From: an uncultured Paracoccaceae bacterium
GTDB lineage: Bacteria > Pseudomonadota > Alphaproteobacteria > Rhodobacterales > Rhodobacteraceae
Reading direction: 5' to 3'
DNA length: 33,122 bases
NCBI GenBank assembly: GCA_913041145.1
Contig: CAJWHE010000020.1
Location: 1 to 33,122 of the forward strand
Shown: positions 1-7,952 of the stretch, piece after piece
Layout: every line of letters begins with the position of its first letter
Position numbering within the stretch: position 1 is the first letter of the stretch
Notes under the pieces: model-generated
Seen by the model: only the letters and a program-made list of their open reading frames with translations
The model's database searches: none
What the model was told of the DNA's origin: nothing
Translations under genes and position numbers: made by a program

Positions 1-348
1 ATCCTGTCCATCAGACAAACTAAATTCTTCGATATTCTCAACTACACCTGATTGTGAATACCTAATGGCAACGACCACCCGTTTAATCTCTTTTACCTCT
101 CTCCAACCAGAATGTTTCATGGTGCTACCCACATAATACCAGCTCTTGTTTTGTAAGACCCCAGTTGTACTGGGTCTACCAATTAGCTTTTGAACAGATT
201 TTTTTGTATCAACTCCCACTTTAATCATTTTTAGTTCTGAGTTTGGGGGGATATAACCGTGATTCTGAATATTTTGGGAGCAGGATAAAATGAACAGACT
301 AATAGCACCCAAAATAATGGTTCTGATAAACCAGTTTTTTTTAAGCAC
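1..348 (-). CDS. bamE: Outer membrane assembly lipoprotein BamE (SmpA/OmlA), 3' end cut by window
   Basis: This is the BamE lipoprotein, a small accessory subunit of the BAM complex that inserts beta-barrel proteins into the outer membrane. I translated it by hand from the minus strand. It starts at a GTG (348-346) behind AAGGAG at 360-355. The N-terminus is a lipoprotein signal: basic KK, a hydrophobic run, and the lipobox LSC, which puts the lipidated Cys near residue 23. The BamE core follows, with a GRPSTTG turn and a WYYVGS strand, then the segment that ends at the window edge. 116 codons are visible and the C-terminus lies outside. It is divergent from the DUF177 gene, which is the usual alphaproteobacterial arrangement. 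Identification is from family pattern and context. The GTG start is well supported by the Shine-Dalgarno match. Confidence 0.85.
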   Translation of the reverse strand, partial: MLKKNWFIRTIILGAISLFILSCSQNIQNHGYIPPNSELKMIKVGVDTKKSVQKLIGRPSTTGVLQNKSWYYVGSTMKHSGWREVKEIKRVVVAIRYSQSGVVENIEEFSLSDGQD

Positions 349-372
349 CCTGAACTCCTTTGTTCTTTTATT

Positions 373-401
373 TTGATTATTATTCATAATAACCTTATAG
401 G
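373..401 (+). promoter_or_regulatory. Candidate sigma70-type promoter for DUF177-rpmF-plsX-fabH
   Basis: The sequence shows TTGATT (373-378), a 17-base spacer and TATAGG (396-401), each matching four of six consensus bases. It lies in the divergent gap between bamE and the DUF177 gene. Transcription would begin near 408, upstream of the ATG at 436. This argues against translation from the TTG at 373, which would itself be the -35 box. This is inference from pattern only. Confidence 0.4.
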
Positions 402-435
402 TTACTCTACATGTTTTCAAGAAAGATCACTTACT

Positions 436-978
436 ATGCCTAATCAAACAGAAATAATAGTTACCAAACTCAACACATTACAAAAATATGATTTTAATAT
501 TACACTTAACAGTAGCGATACAAAATTACTTGCTAAAGAGTGCGATTTATTAGCATTAAAAAAGCTTTTTTTTACTGGGAAATTACAGCGAGTACAAAAA
601 GATAACTGGAAACTGAAAGCGAATCTAAAAGCTCTAGTGACACAACCCTGTGTAAATACTTTGCAGCCAATTGACACTCAAATCTTATCAATTGTTGAAC
701 GGTTATTTATTAAAGATTGGGAAGGTTCGCGAAATAGAACGGATGAAACTGTTTTAAACGCAGATTACGAAATATTAAGTAATAAGATAAACCTCTTAGA
801 TATTATCACTGAAGAAATAATATTGAATGCCCCTTTATATCCACGATCAGGAGTAACGGCAGACTCCTCACTATCAGAAAGCTCATTAAATCCTTCCAAA
901 AACACAAATATAAAACCGTTTTCTGTTCTATCAACGCTAAGAAAAAAAATGATAGCTCAAGATGACAGCTTAAAGTAA
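436..978 (+). CDS. DUF177 / YceD family protein
   Basis: This is a DUF177 (YceD) family protein of 180 residues. Family members are almost always encoded just before rpmF and are linked to 23S rRNA processing and 50S assembly in bacteria and plastids. The exact biochemical role is not settled. Family signatures seen are TQPCVNTLQP near residues 67-76, the acidic NLLDIITEEIILNAPLYPR segment in the second half, and KPFSVLSTLRKKM at the C-terminus. I chose the ATG at 436 over an upstream TTG at 373. It gives the usual family length, and the TTG falls inside a likely -35 box. It is followed 155 bases later by rpmF. That gap shows no clear extra gene or structure. Confidence 0.82.
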   Translation: MPNQTEIIVTKLNTLQKYDFNITLNSSDTKLLAKECDLLALKKLFFTGKLQRVQKDNWKLKANLKALVTQPCVNTLQPIDTQILSIVERLFIKDWEGSRNRTDETVLNADYEILSNKINLLDIITEEIILNAPLYPRSGVTADSSLSESSLNPSKNTNIKPFSVLSTLRKKMIAQDDSLK

Positions 979-1133
979 TCTGTTCAAAACAATTTACTAA
1001 GTTATCAAACTTATTAAATTCACTATTTTTTATGTTTTTACTAATGAGGGTGGACGAAACGAGTCTAAAGAGTTATGTCCGTGACAACATTGATAATTTC
1101 CAACCTATAAGCAATTAGAATTAGGGTAAGTTC

Positions 1134-1340
1134 ATGGCCGTACAACAAAATAGAGTATCTCGATCACGTAGAAATAATCGTCGTTCTCACGACTCATTAT
1201 CTGCAGAAACAGCAAATGAATGTCAAAATTGCGGTGAACTTAAAAGGCCTCACCACATCTGCCCATCCTGTGGTTTTTATGCAGAACGTGAAGTTGTTGC
1301 GATTAATGAGGAAGTCGACCTAGACGACGACGCCGCTTAA
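1134..1340 (+). CDS. rpmF: 50S ribosomal protein L32
   Basis: Ribosomal protein L32 of the large subunit, 68 residues, of normal length for the family. The basic N-terminus ([13 protein letters not shown]) is the rRNA-binding arm. A four-cysteine zinc ribbon follows at C30, C33, C43 and C46 (CQNC and CPSC), so this is the zinc-binding form of L32 and not the cysteine-free paralog. The C-terminus is acidic. The ATG at 1134 has GGGTAAG just upstream. It sits between DUF177 and plsX, the conserved order that ties ribosome assembly to lipid synthesis. Confidence 0.95.
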   Translation: MAVQQNRVSRSRRNNRRSHDSLSAETANECQNCGELKRPHHICPSCGFYAEREVVAINEEVDLDDDAA

Positions 1341-1366
1341 GCATAACCTTACTGCAATACTTCAGT

Positions 1367-2428
1367 TTGGTTACGGGCGGAAAATTGGAAAATATAAAAC
1401 CTATAATATCTGTTGACGCGATGGGAGGAGACCTCGGTCCATCAGAAGTCGTGCTTGGTATAGCCAAGTCAGCAAGTATGAATCCCGAAGCAAAGTTTAT
1501 AATTCATGGTGATTCATCTGCATTGTCAAAACTGATTGAGAGAAAAAGTATCCAAGACAAATGCAGAATCGTGGACGCCAAAGATATTGTGTCTATGGAT
1601 CAAAAGCCAAGCTATATAATAAGGCATGGCAAAAACACCTCTATGTGGTCTGCAATTCAATCTGTACGGGTGGGCGAGGCAAATGTATGTGTTAGCTGTG
1701 GAAATACTGGTGCCCTAATGGCACTATCTATGCTTCGGTTGCGCAAGTCTCCTGGGGTTAATCGTCCAGCAATAGCTTGTTTATGGCCATCTAGAAATGA
1801 ATTAGGTTTTAATATTGTATTAGATGTTGGAGCAGATATTAAAGCAGATGAACAAGATTTATTGCAGTTTGCACTTATGGGGTTAAATTATGCTAGACGA
1901 GGCCTAAAAATCTCAAGACCCCGTATTGGCCTCCTAAATGTAGGAACAGAAGAACATAAGGGAAGAGCTGAACTAAAACTTGCTCATGATCTGATTTTAA
2001 TTGCTTCAAAAAAAGAAAACTTTGAGTTTGTTGGCTTCATTGAAGGTGGCGACATTCCATCAAACTTGATTGATATAGTAGTAACAGATGGCTTTACTGG
2101 AAACATAGCAATAAAAACTGCTGAGGGAACTTCCCGTCTAATATCTGAAAAACTCAAATTTGCATTTAAATCAAATCTATTTTCCCGCATTGGTGCCTTA
2201 CTTTCAGCTCCCGGCCTTCTTAAGATGCGAAAACAGATCGACCCCAGTAGAGTTAATGGTGGAGTTTTCTTAGGTTTGAATGGAATAGTGGTGAAATCGC
2301 ATGGATCCGCAGATAAAACTGGTATTGCCTCTGCATTAAACTTAGGAATTACCCTTAACAATGCGGACTTATATGATAGAAGTTCAAATGAAATTACTAT
2401 GGAAAAAGAGGAAGTAAAAATCAAATGA
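1367..2428 (+). CDS. plsX: Phosphate acyltransferase PlsX
   Basis: PlsX converts acyl-ACP and phosphate to acyl-phosphate, the acyl donor for PlsY in phosphatidic acid synthesis. It is a peripheral cytoplasmic-membrane enzyme. The family signatures are ISVDAMGGDLGPSEVV near the N-terminus, SCGNTGALMA in the middle, VVTDGFTGNIAIKTAEG, and VNGGVFLGLNGIVVKSHGSAD near the C-terminus. The length of 353 residues is usual. The start is uncertain. No ATG or GTG precedes the conserved core, so translation must use TTG at 1367 or TTG at 1385. The second has GGCGGA just upstream and gives a more typical N-terminus. Its stop overlaps the fabH start in ATGA (2425-2428), so the two are translationally coupled. 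Confidence 0.93.
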   Translation: MVTGGKLENIKPIISVDAMGGDLGPSEVVLGIAKSASMNPEAKFIIHGDSSALSKLIERKSIQDKCRIVDAKDIVSMDQKPSYIIRHGKNTSMWSAIQSVRVGEANVCVSCGNTGALMALSMLRLRKSPGVNRPAIACLWPSRNELGFNIVLDVGADIKADEQDLLQFALMGLNYARRGLKISRPRIGLLNVGTEEHKGRAELKLAHDLILIASKKENFEFVGFIEGGDIPSNLIDIVVTDGFTGNIAIKTAEGTSRLISEKLKFAFKSNLFSRIGALLSAPGLLKMRKQIDPSRVNGGVFLGLNGIVVKSHGSADKTGIASALNLGITLNNADLYDRSSNEITMEKEEVKIK

Positions 2429-3399
2429 CACTTCGATCACATCTATTGGGTGTTGGCCATTCTTTACCCACTCGAGTGGTGGAAAACAGTGAGTTCAAAA
2501 ATTGGATTGAGACATCAGATGAATGGATAGAATCAAGGTCTGGGATAAAGAGACGTCATTTTGCGGCAAAGGATCAAAAAACATCTGATCTAGCCATTGA
2601 AGCAGCAATAAATGCAATTAAAAATGCAAAGATTAAGAGGACAGATATTGATGCAATAATTGTGGCAACCTCTACTCCTGACACTACTTTTCCTTCTGTA
2701 GCAACAATTGTGCAGGGTGCTCTTGGAATTACCAAAGGGTTCGCGTTCGATGTTCAAGCGGTCTGCGCAGGGTTTATTTTCGCCTTAGCTACAGCCGATG
2801 CCCTTATTGTTTCTAAACAAGCGAATCGTGTACTAGTAATTGGTGCTGAAACATTTTCTAGAATAATGAATTGGGAGGATCGTACTACTAGTGTTTTATT
2901 TGGGGACGGAGCGGGAGCTATTATCATAGAGGCTTTCAGTTCTTCAGATTTGAGTACTGACTCTGGAATACTAGCTACAGATCTTAATTCGGATGGTAGG
3001 TACAGAGATCTACTATATGTTGATGGTGGCGTATCATCCACCCAAACAACAGGTGTCCTTGTTATGCAAGGGAAAGAAGTATTCAAACATGCTGTAGAGA
3101 AACTAAGCTCCACGGCTCATGCAGTATTAGAAAAAGCAGGGTTATCTCCCTCTGATGTAGACTGGATGGTGCCTCACCAAGCAAATATACGGATTATAAA
3201 AGCAACAGCACAAAAGATGAAACTCCCAATGGAGAAAGTAATAGTTACTGTCAATAATCATGGAAACACCTCCGCTGCGTCTATCCCTCTTGCCTTATCA
3301 GTCGCTAATTTAGAAAAGAAATTTAAAAAAGGCGATTTAATCTTGATGGAAGCAATAGGAGGAGGACTTGCTTGGGGTTCTATATTACTAAGGCTATAA
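2425..3399 (+). CDS. fabH: 3-oxoacyl-[ACP] synthase III (FabH)
   Basis: FabH condenses acetyl-CoA with malonyl-ACP to start type II fatty-acid synthesis in the cytosol. The length is 324 residues, as expected. The thiolase-fold catalytic triad is visible: Cys114 in VQAVCAGF, His251 in VPHQANIRI and Asn281 in NNHGNTSAASIP. The C-terminal LMEAIGGGLAWGSILLRL is the usual glycine-rich end. The ATG overlaps the plsX stop by four bases, so the pair is one transcription and translation unit. An AT-rich hairpin lies just beyond the stop at 3427-3445, before ihfA. Confidence 0.96.
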   Translation: MTLRSHLLGVGHSLPTRVVENSEFKNWIETSDEWIESRSGIKRRHFAAKDQKTSDLAIEAAINAIKNAKIKRTDIDAIIVATSTPDTTFPSVATIVQGALGITKGFAFDVQAVCAGFIFALATADALIVSKQANRVLVIGAETFSRIMNWEDRTTSVLFGDGAGAIIIEAFSSSDLSTDSGILATDLNSDGRYRDLLYVDGGVSSTQTTGVLVMQGKEVFKHAVEKLSSTAHAVLEKAGLSPSDVDWMVPHQANIRIIKATAQKMKLPMEKVIVTVNNHGNTSAASIPLALSVANLEKKFKKGDLILMEAIGGGLAWGSILLRL

Positions 3400-3426
3400 G
3401 TTATTATCTAATAAAATAAGGACAAA

Positions 3427-3445
3427 AATCTCATTTAATGAGATT
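3427..3445 (+). terminator. AT-rich hairpin after fabH, possible terminator or processing site
   Basis: A perfect 8-base inverted repeat (AATCTCAT / ATGAGATT) has a 3-base loop. It sits 28 bases after the fabH stop and upstream of a likely ihfA promoter. It is not followed at once by a T-run, so intrinsic termination would be weak. It may instead mark a transcript boundary. Confidence 0.35.
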
Positions 3446-3483
3446 CTTAAGCTATAATTTTTAAATAAATAAACGGTGAACTA

Positions 3484-3513
3484 TTGACTCGGAATTTATC
3501 TATTGGATATCAT
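3484..3513 (+). promoter_or_regulatory. Candidate sigma70-type promoter for ihfA-merR
   Basis: TTGACT (3484-3489), an 18-base spacer and TATCAT (3508-3513) each match five of six consensus bases. A start near 3520 would leave a short leader containing the AAGGGAGAAG ribosome binding site (about 3522-3531) before the ATG at 3535. This is the best promoter match I found in the window, with no experimental support. Confidence 0.5.
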
Positions 3514-3534
3514 TCATGAATAAGGGAGAAGTCA

Positions 3535-3834
3535 ATGAGCTCGAAGACATTAACAAGAATAGAGCTTAGTGAAGCTGTTTATAGAGAGGTCGGACTGTCT
3601 CGCAATGAATCGGCAGAACTAGTTGAAACTGTGTTAAATCATATATCCAACGCTTTAATAAATGGTGAACAAGTTAAAATTTCTGCCTTTGGAACCTTCA
3701 GTACTAGAAATAAAAAGCAGCGGATTGGACGCAATCCAAAAACTGGAACAGAGATTCCTATCACATCACGGCGTGTTATTTCGTTCAAGGCCTCCCAAAT
3801 AATGAAAGAAAAAGTAGCAGCTGGTAATAAATAA
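3535..3834 (+). CDS. ihfA: Integration host factor subunit alpha
   Basis: IHF-alpha is a nucleoid DNA-bending protein that pairs with IHF-beta. The 99 residues match the HU/IHF fold throughout. [22 protein letters not shown] forms the helical body, [11 protein letters not shown] is the beta saddle, and GRNPKTG (residues 65-71) is the DNA-intercalating arm with its proline P68. The lineage-typical N-terminus ([18 protein letters not shown]) favours IhfA over HU or IhfB. The strong ribosome binding site and an upstream promoter candidate suggest it starts its own transcript. The MerR-like gene follows 29 bases later, as in other alphaproteobacteria. Confidence 0.94.
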   Translation: MSSKTLTRIELSEAVYREVGLSRNESAELVETVLNHISNALINGEQVKISAFGTFSTRNKKQRIGRNPKTGTEIPITSRRVISFKASQIMKEKVAAGNK

Positions 3835-3863
3835 AATTATTATTAGTAACCAGAGGAATCATA

Positions 3864-4430
3864 ATGGTTTGTAAGTCCCCTAATGCGTTCCGAACTATTA
3901 GTGAAGTTGCTGGCTGGCTAGAGTTACCCACTCATGTCCTACGTTTTTGGGAAAGTAAAATCACTCAGATATCTCCAACAAAGCGTGCAGGTGGACGGAG
4001 GTATTATAGACCAAGAGATATGCTGTTACTTGGCGGGATTAAATTCCTACTTTATGAAGAGGGCTTAACTATTAGGGCACTAAAACAAAAAATAACTAGC
4101 GAGGGTCAAAAAGCTATTGAGAGTTATTCACAACCGTTAGAAAAAGTAAAAGAACAATCAGCACAAGAAAATAAGAATAAAATTGAAATCGAACCTATTT
4201 TGATTAAGGAGGTACATAGTAAAAATAAAATTGAAGAACATAGGAGTAACTTAACTATAGTAGACTCAACAAAATCAGAAATCTTGCGGGCTGTTAGAAA
4301 AAAACTTAGAAGGACTAACTTTCAGCAAAACTCAAAAAACATAATCTTAATAGAGTTATTTAAAAAATTAGTACAAAAACGTAATACTATCGCGGAAAGT
4401 TTAACCAATTGCTCTAAAACTCAATATTAA
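3864..4430 (+). CDS. MerR-family transcriptional regulator
   Basis: A MerR-type DNA-binding protein of 188 residues. The winged helix-turn-helix occupies about residues 5-75. Recognisable parts are [23 protein letters not shown], the [15 protein letters not shown] wing and the helix [21 protein letters not shown]. The remainder is charged, rich in K, E, N and S, and likely disordered. It ends in a basic helix ([10 protein letters not shown]). No cysteine-based metal or redox sensor is seen, so an effector cannot be named. It lies directly after ihfA with AGAGGAA upstream of the ATG. The target is unknown. Confidence 0.85.
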   Translation: MVCKSPNAFRTISEVAGWLELPTHVLRFWESKITQISPTKRAGGRRYYRPRDMLLLGGIKFLLYEEGLTIRALKQKITSEGQKAIESYSQPLEKVKEQSAQENKNKIEIEPILIKEVHSKNKIEEHRSNLTIVDSTKSEILRAVRKKLRRTNFQQNSKNIILIELFKKLVQKRNTIAESLTNCSKTQY

Positions 4431-4487
4431 CTCCTTTTAAAAAATCTTCTCTTGCTACTAAGTTGAAATCCATTAAGAGAGATAATT

Positions 4488-4564
4488 CGGGCCATGGCGC
4501 AGCCTGGTAGCGCGTCCGTCTGGGGGACGGAAGGTCGCAGGTTCGAGTCCTGCTGGCCCGACCA
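4488..4564 (+). tRNA. tRNA-Pro (anticodon GGG)
   Basis: This is a full cloverleaf of 77 bases with an encoded CCA end. The acceptor arms CGGGCCA and TGGCCCG pair perfectly. The D-loop contains AGCCTGGTAGC. The anticodon stem TCCGT/ACGGA encloses the loop CTGGGGG, giving anticodon GGG at 4522-4524. The T-arm is GCAGG-TTCGAGT-CCTGC. The discriminator is A4561 and CCA is at 4562-4564. It reads CCC and CCU codons. Although tRNA genes often host integrases, no integrase or second half-site is visible nearby. Confidence 0.97.
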
Positions 4565-4623
4565 TAACTACCATTTTTAACAATTATTAATTCTTATAAT
4601 CAATTAAAAGTAAGGCTTTAAAA

Positions 4624-5304
4624 GTGGAAAAAATAAATAAAAGTGTAGAAAAAGCAAAACGACTTAAAGGCGTAATATTAGACTTTGGGGGCGTTATCTC
4701 ACGAACACTTTTTGAAACCCATGCGCTTACCGAAGTCGCTTTGGGCCTTCCAAAGAGCAGCCTCAAATGGTTTGGCCCTTTTGATAGCAGCTCTGATTCT
4801 CTATGGCAATCGATGCAAAGTGATCAGATTTCTGAGCGCGACTATTGGCACGAAAGAACGAAAGAAGTAGCTGAGCTTATAGGTGCCGACTGGGATCATA
4901 TGTCTGATTTTGTTAAAGCCGCAAGAGGCTCCGAACCTCTAGAAATCATTAGACCTGAAGCTATAATCGCAATTGAACATTGGAAAAGTAATAATGTAAA
5001 GTTAGCAATTTTATCTAATGAACTTGACTTGTTTTATGGTGATAAATTTAGAGATAAGCTACCTTTCTTAGATTTTTTTGATATTATACACGACGCTACA
5101 TACACAAAAATGTTAAAACCTGATCCAAGATCATATATATCATGTTTAAATGATTTAAATCTGCAACCGCAGGATTGTTTGTTTATCGATGATCAGTTAC
5201 GCAATATAACTGGTGCTCAAAAGATTGGATTAAATACTATTCATTTCAACGTACTAAATCCAAAAGAATCCTTTTCACAGGCTTTAGAGCTTTCCAAATT
5301 CTAG
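4624..5304 (+). CDS. HAD superfamily (IA-type) phosphatase-like hydrolase
   Basis: A haloacid-dehalogenase-like hydrolase of 226 residues. Motif I is ILDFGGVIS with nucleophile Asp20. The usual second Asp is Gly here (DFG instead of DxD), as in other DFGGV/DLGNV members of the YihX and epoxide-hydrolase N-domain group. Motif II is the Ser of AILSNE, motif III the Lys of KMLKPDP, and motif IV is LFIDDQLRN with paired Asp. The insert between motifs I and II is a helical cap. The start is GTG at 4624 with AAGGC upstream. The likely reaction is hydrolysis of a small phosphorylated metabolite, but the substrate cannot be read from sequence. It stands between tRNA-Pro and dcd with no operon partner. 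Confidence 0.85.
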   Translation: MEKINKSVEKAKRLKGVILDFGGVISRTLFETHALTEVALGLPKSSLKWFGPFDSSSDSLWQSMQSDQISERDYWHERTKEVAELIGADWDHMSDFVKAARGSEPLEIIRPEAIIAIEHWKSNNVKLAILSNELDLFYGDKFRDKLPFLDFFDIIHDATYTKMLKPDPRSYISCLNDLNLQPQDCLFIDDQLRNITGAQKIGLNTIHFNVLNPKESFSQALELSKF

Positions 5305-5397
5305 TAGTAAGTTAAAATAAAGTTAAATATAGGTTTTTGTATAGATTACATATTCCAAAGTTGAACTGCGGCACCTAGTTAAAAAGGATAAAAATTT

Positions 5398-6480
5398 ATG
5401 CGCTATGGTCCTGGTGTTATGCCTAGTCAAAAAATAAAAGAAATGATCACCAGTAAAGTGATTGTAGGTAATTTTCCTATACTTGATAGTCAAGTTCAAC
5501 CAGCTAGTCTTGATCTAAGACTCTCTGGTAAAGCGGTACGTGTCAGAGCATCCTTCCTAGCCGGCAAGGGAGTAAATGTCTTTGATCGCCTCAAAATGTT
5601 CAAGATGCACGAAGTAGACCTTTCAGATGGAGCAGTTCTAGAAAAAGGTTGTGTATACGTTATTCCGTTAATGGAATCACTTAATCTACCAATAAACCTT
5701 CAAGCAGTCTGTAACGCTAAAAGTTCAACAGGTAGATTAGATTTATTGACGAGAGTTATAACAGATGGCGGTGTAGAATTTGATAGAGTTGAACCAGGTT
5801 ATTCTGGACCCTTATTTGTTGAGATTTGCCCGCGATCTTTTAGTGTGTTGGTTCGACCAGGAATGAGTCTAAATCAAATAAGGTTTAGAGGGGGTCTATC
5901 AGTTTTATCTGACAAAGAATTACAAAACCTACATAAAGAAGAAATATTAGTCTCAAACGACCCTCATATCGACAATGGGTTAGGTTTTTCAGTTGACTTA
6001 AAACCAAAAGGAAAAAATTTGGTTGGGTACAGAGCCAAACCTCATACGGGACTTATTGATTTAGACAAACTTTCCTACTATAATCCAGATGATTTTTGGG
6101 AAAAAATAACAGCTCAGAAGGGATCACTTATATTAGATCCTGATGCATTTTATATACTTGTTAGTAGAGAGTCCGTTCATATACCTGGTGGTTATGCCGC
6201 TGAAATGGCTCCTTACCTTGCAATGGTAGGAGAGTTCCGAGTACACTATGCGGGCTTTTTTGACCCAGGGTTTGGAAGTTTACACGAAGGCGGTGTAGGC
6301 TCTAGAGGAGTACTTGAAGTCAGATGTCATGAAGCTCCATTTGTTCTTGAACATGGCCAAATCGTTGGAAGGTTGGTTTTTGAAAAAATGTATGAGATAC
6401 CAGACCAACTATATGGGGTAGGAATAAAGTCGAATTATCAGGGGCAAGGTTTAAAATTAAGCAAGCATTTCTCTGATTGA
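5398..6480 (+). CDS. dcd: 2'-deoxycytidine 5'-triphosphate deaminase, long tandem-domain form
   Basis: dCTP deaminase converts dCTP to dUTP for thymidylate synthesis. This is the long form of 360 residues, about twice the usual Dcd length, and is known in alphaproteobacteria. Two dUTPase/Dcd folds are visible in tandem. The first has AKSSTGR (Ser109, Ser110, Arg113), VEPGYSGP and the catalytic-type Glu142 in FVEI. The second has FFDPGFG (288-293) and GVLEVR (Glu307), but its counterpart of SSxxR reads MAPYLAMVGEF, with no matching Ser or Arg. The second half may therefore be structural or regulatory. The ATG at 5398 follows AAAAAGGATAAA. It is convergent with scpB, 45 bases away. dgt, another dNTP-pool enzyme, lies 5.3 kb downstream. 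Confidence 0.9.
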   Translation: MRYGPGVMPSQKIKEMITSKVIVGNFPILDSQVQPASLDLRLSGKAVRVRASFLAGKGVNVFDRLKMFKMHEVDLSDGAVLEKGCVYVIPLMESLNLPINLQAVCNAKSSTGRLDLLTRVITDGGVEFDRVEPGYSGPLFVEICPRSFSVLVRPGMSLNQIRFRGGLSVLSDKELQNLHKEEILVSNDPHIDNGLGFSVDLKPKGKNLVGYRAKPHTGLIDLDKLSYYNPDDFWEKITAQKGSLILDPDAFYILVSRESVHIPGGYAAEMAPYLAMVGEFRVHYAGFFDPGFGSLHEGGVGSRGVLEVRCHEAPFVLEHGQIVGRLVFEKMYEIPDQLYGVGIKSNYQGQGLKLSKHFSD

Positions 6481-6525
6481 TAGACCCCGATTTAAAAAAT
6501 ATTCAAAAGCGATCAAGTAGTTAAG

Positions 6526-7167
6526 TTATTCATCAAAAAACTCCGGCTCATCTCCAATAGGATCTTGAACACTTACTTTTTCATCTATCTCCGATGGGGG
6601 TGGTTTGTTATCTAAAAGACCAGTGGCCCTAAGCTCTTTAAGATCCGGAAGATCATTAACACGCTCCAAACCAAAAAAATCTAAAAATGTATCAGTAATT
6701 ACATAAGTTACAGGTCGACCAGGGCTAGTTCTTCTACGACCAAATTTAACCCAATTTAACTCCACCAATTGATCAACGGTACCTCGCGACACCGAAACAC
6801 CTCTAATCTCTTCAATTTCAATTCGTGTTACAGGCTGATGATAAGCCACAATCGCCAATGTTTCAGTTGCAGCACGACTTAGTTTCTTTGTTTCAAAACT
6901 TTCCTTAGCCATTAAGAAACCTAAATCTTTTGCTGTTCGGATAGCCCACTTAGTACCAACGCGAACCACGTTGACACCCATTGTCTCATATTTTTTTTGA
7001 AGACTTAATAGTAATTCCTTGAGATCAATACCCTTAGGCATACGAAGTTCTAATTCATCTAAAGAAATAGGTTCTTGAACAGCAAATAGAATAGCTTCAA
7101 CCATACGCTCCTGTTCTTTCACACTAGGTACAGGATAATCGTTATCATTTGTTTTATATTCTGCCAT
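6526..7167 (-). CDS. scpB: Segregation and condensation protein B
   Basis: ScpB is the dimeric winged-helix (kite) subunit of the SMC-ScpAB condensin that compacts and segregates chromosomes. The 213 residues include MVEAILFAVQEPISLDEL at the start, the conserved AATETLAIVAYHQPVTRIEIEEIRGV segment and the LVELNWVKFGRRRTSPGRP wing. The tail of about 35 residues is acidic and variable. It begins 2 bases after the scpA stop, so they are co-translated. The tat genes that often follow scpB in alphaproteobacteria are absent. Instead the gene ends against the convergent dcd. Confidence 0.92.
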   Translation of the reverse strand: MAEYKTNDNDYPVPSVKEQERMVEAILFAVQEPISLDELELRMPKGIDLKELLLSLQKKYETMGVNVVRVGTKWAIRTAKDLGFLMAKESFETKKLSRAATETLAIVAYHQPVTRIEIEEIRGVSVSRGTVDQLVELNWVKFGRRRTSPGRPVTYVITDTFLDFFGLERVNDLPDLKELRATGLLDNKPPPSEIDEKVSVQDPIGDEPEFFDE

Positions 7168-7169
7168 AG

Positions 7170-7952
7170 CTATTTCTTTCGTATATTTATAGGTGCGTAC
7201 ATTTTTGCTTGTTTTAATTCAATCTCACCAGCTTTTGTAAGTTCAAGGCATGCTGCAAATGTGGAGGCAGTTGCGCTTCTCGTCTTTTCTGGGTCAGCTC
7301 TCCAGTCTTCTGGAAGATATGAAGATAATTCGGTCCAATCACCAGAAAAATTCAGAAATTTCCTTAAACGCCCTAAAGCTTCCTCCATAGAGTAAACTTT
7401 TCCTCTATCCAGTACATAAGGTTTAAACTCGTCTTTAGTCCTAACACGTGCATAAGCCTGTACAAGATCTAGTAAATTAGTATCATATTTTATGTTTTTT
7501 GTTTTAGTTATTCGTTCTGGCATCCCTCTATAGAAAAAATTTTTACCTAGTCTGTCGGTAACCATAAGTTTAACTGCAGCATTTCTCATAGCAGAAAGTC
7601 TCTCGAGTTGAAACGCCAGATAGGCTGCTAACTCTTCTCCTGAAGGCCCCTCTTCTAAATCAGTTGGTAGTAAAAGCCTTGATTTTAAAAATGCTAACCA
7701 AGCCGCCATAACCAAATAGTCGGCAGCCAACTCGAGCTGTAACTCTTTGGCCTTTTCAATAAAATCAAGATATTGGTCTACAAGCTGTAAAATTGAAACT
7801 TTAAGAAGATCCACTTTTTGACTTCTGCATAAGGTTAACAATAAGTCTAACGGGCCTTCAAAACCATCAATATCAACCACCAACTGACGAGTATCAAAAC
7901 TTCCTGTTTTAGTTGCCTCTTCCCAACCATCAAATATGTTTTCAACATGCAT
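7170..7952 (-). CDS. scpA: Segregation and condensation protein A
   Basis: ScpA is the kleisin that bridges SMC heads and recruits ScpB. It has 260 residues. The N-terminal part has the diagnostic DGFEGPLDLLLTLCRSQKVDLLKVSI motif, followed by LVDQYLDFIEKAKELQLELAADYLVMAAWLAFLKSRLLLP. The C-terminal winged helix (TASTFAACLELTKAGEIELKQ) would bind the SMC cap. The start codon overlaps the nagZ stop by one base, and scpB follows 2 bases downstream. This gives a tight nagZ-scpA-scpB operon. Confidence 0.94.
   Translation of the reverse strand: MHVENIFDGWEEATKTGSFDTRQLVVDIDGFEGPLDLLLTLCRSQKVDLLKVSILQLVDQYLDFIEKAKELQLELAADYLVMAAWLAFLKSRLLLPTDLEEGPSGEELAAYLAFQLERLSAMRNAAVKLMVTDRLGKNFFYRGMPERITKTKNIKYDTNLLDLVQAYARVRTKDEFKPYVLDRGKVYSMEEALGRLRKFLNFSGDWTELSSYLPEDWRADPEKTRSATASTFAACLELTKAGEIELKQAKMYAPINIRKK

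Noticed and set aside
1984-2424. Minus-strand open frame of 146 codons inside plsX
   Set aside because: It is antisense to conserved plsX codons, and its composition follows the opposite strand.
4463-4486. Promoter directly before tRNA-Pro (TTGAAA...GATAAT)
   Set aside because: The spacer is 12 bases and the -10 ends one base before the tRNA, so transcription would start inside the gene.
4488-5304. Integration site or genomic island at tRNA-Pro
   Set aside because: No integrase, no direct repeat of the tRNA 3' end, and the genes on both sides look native in composition.
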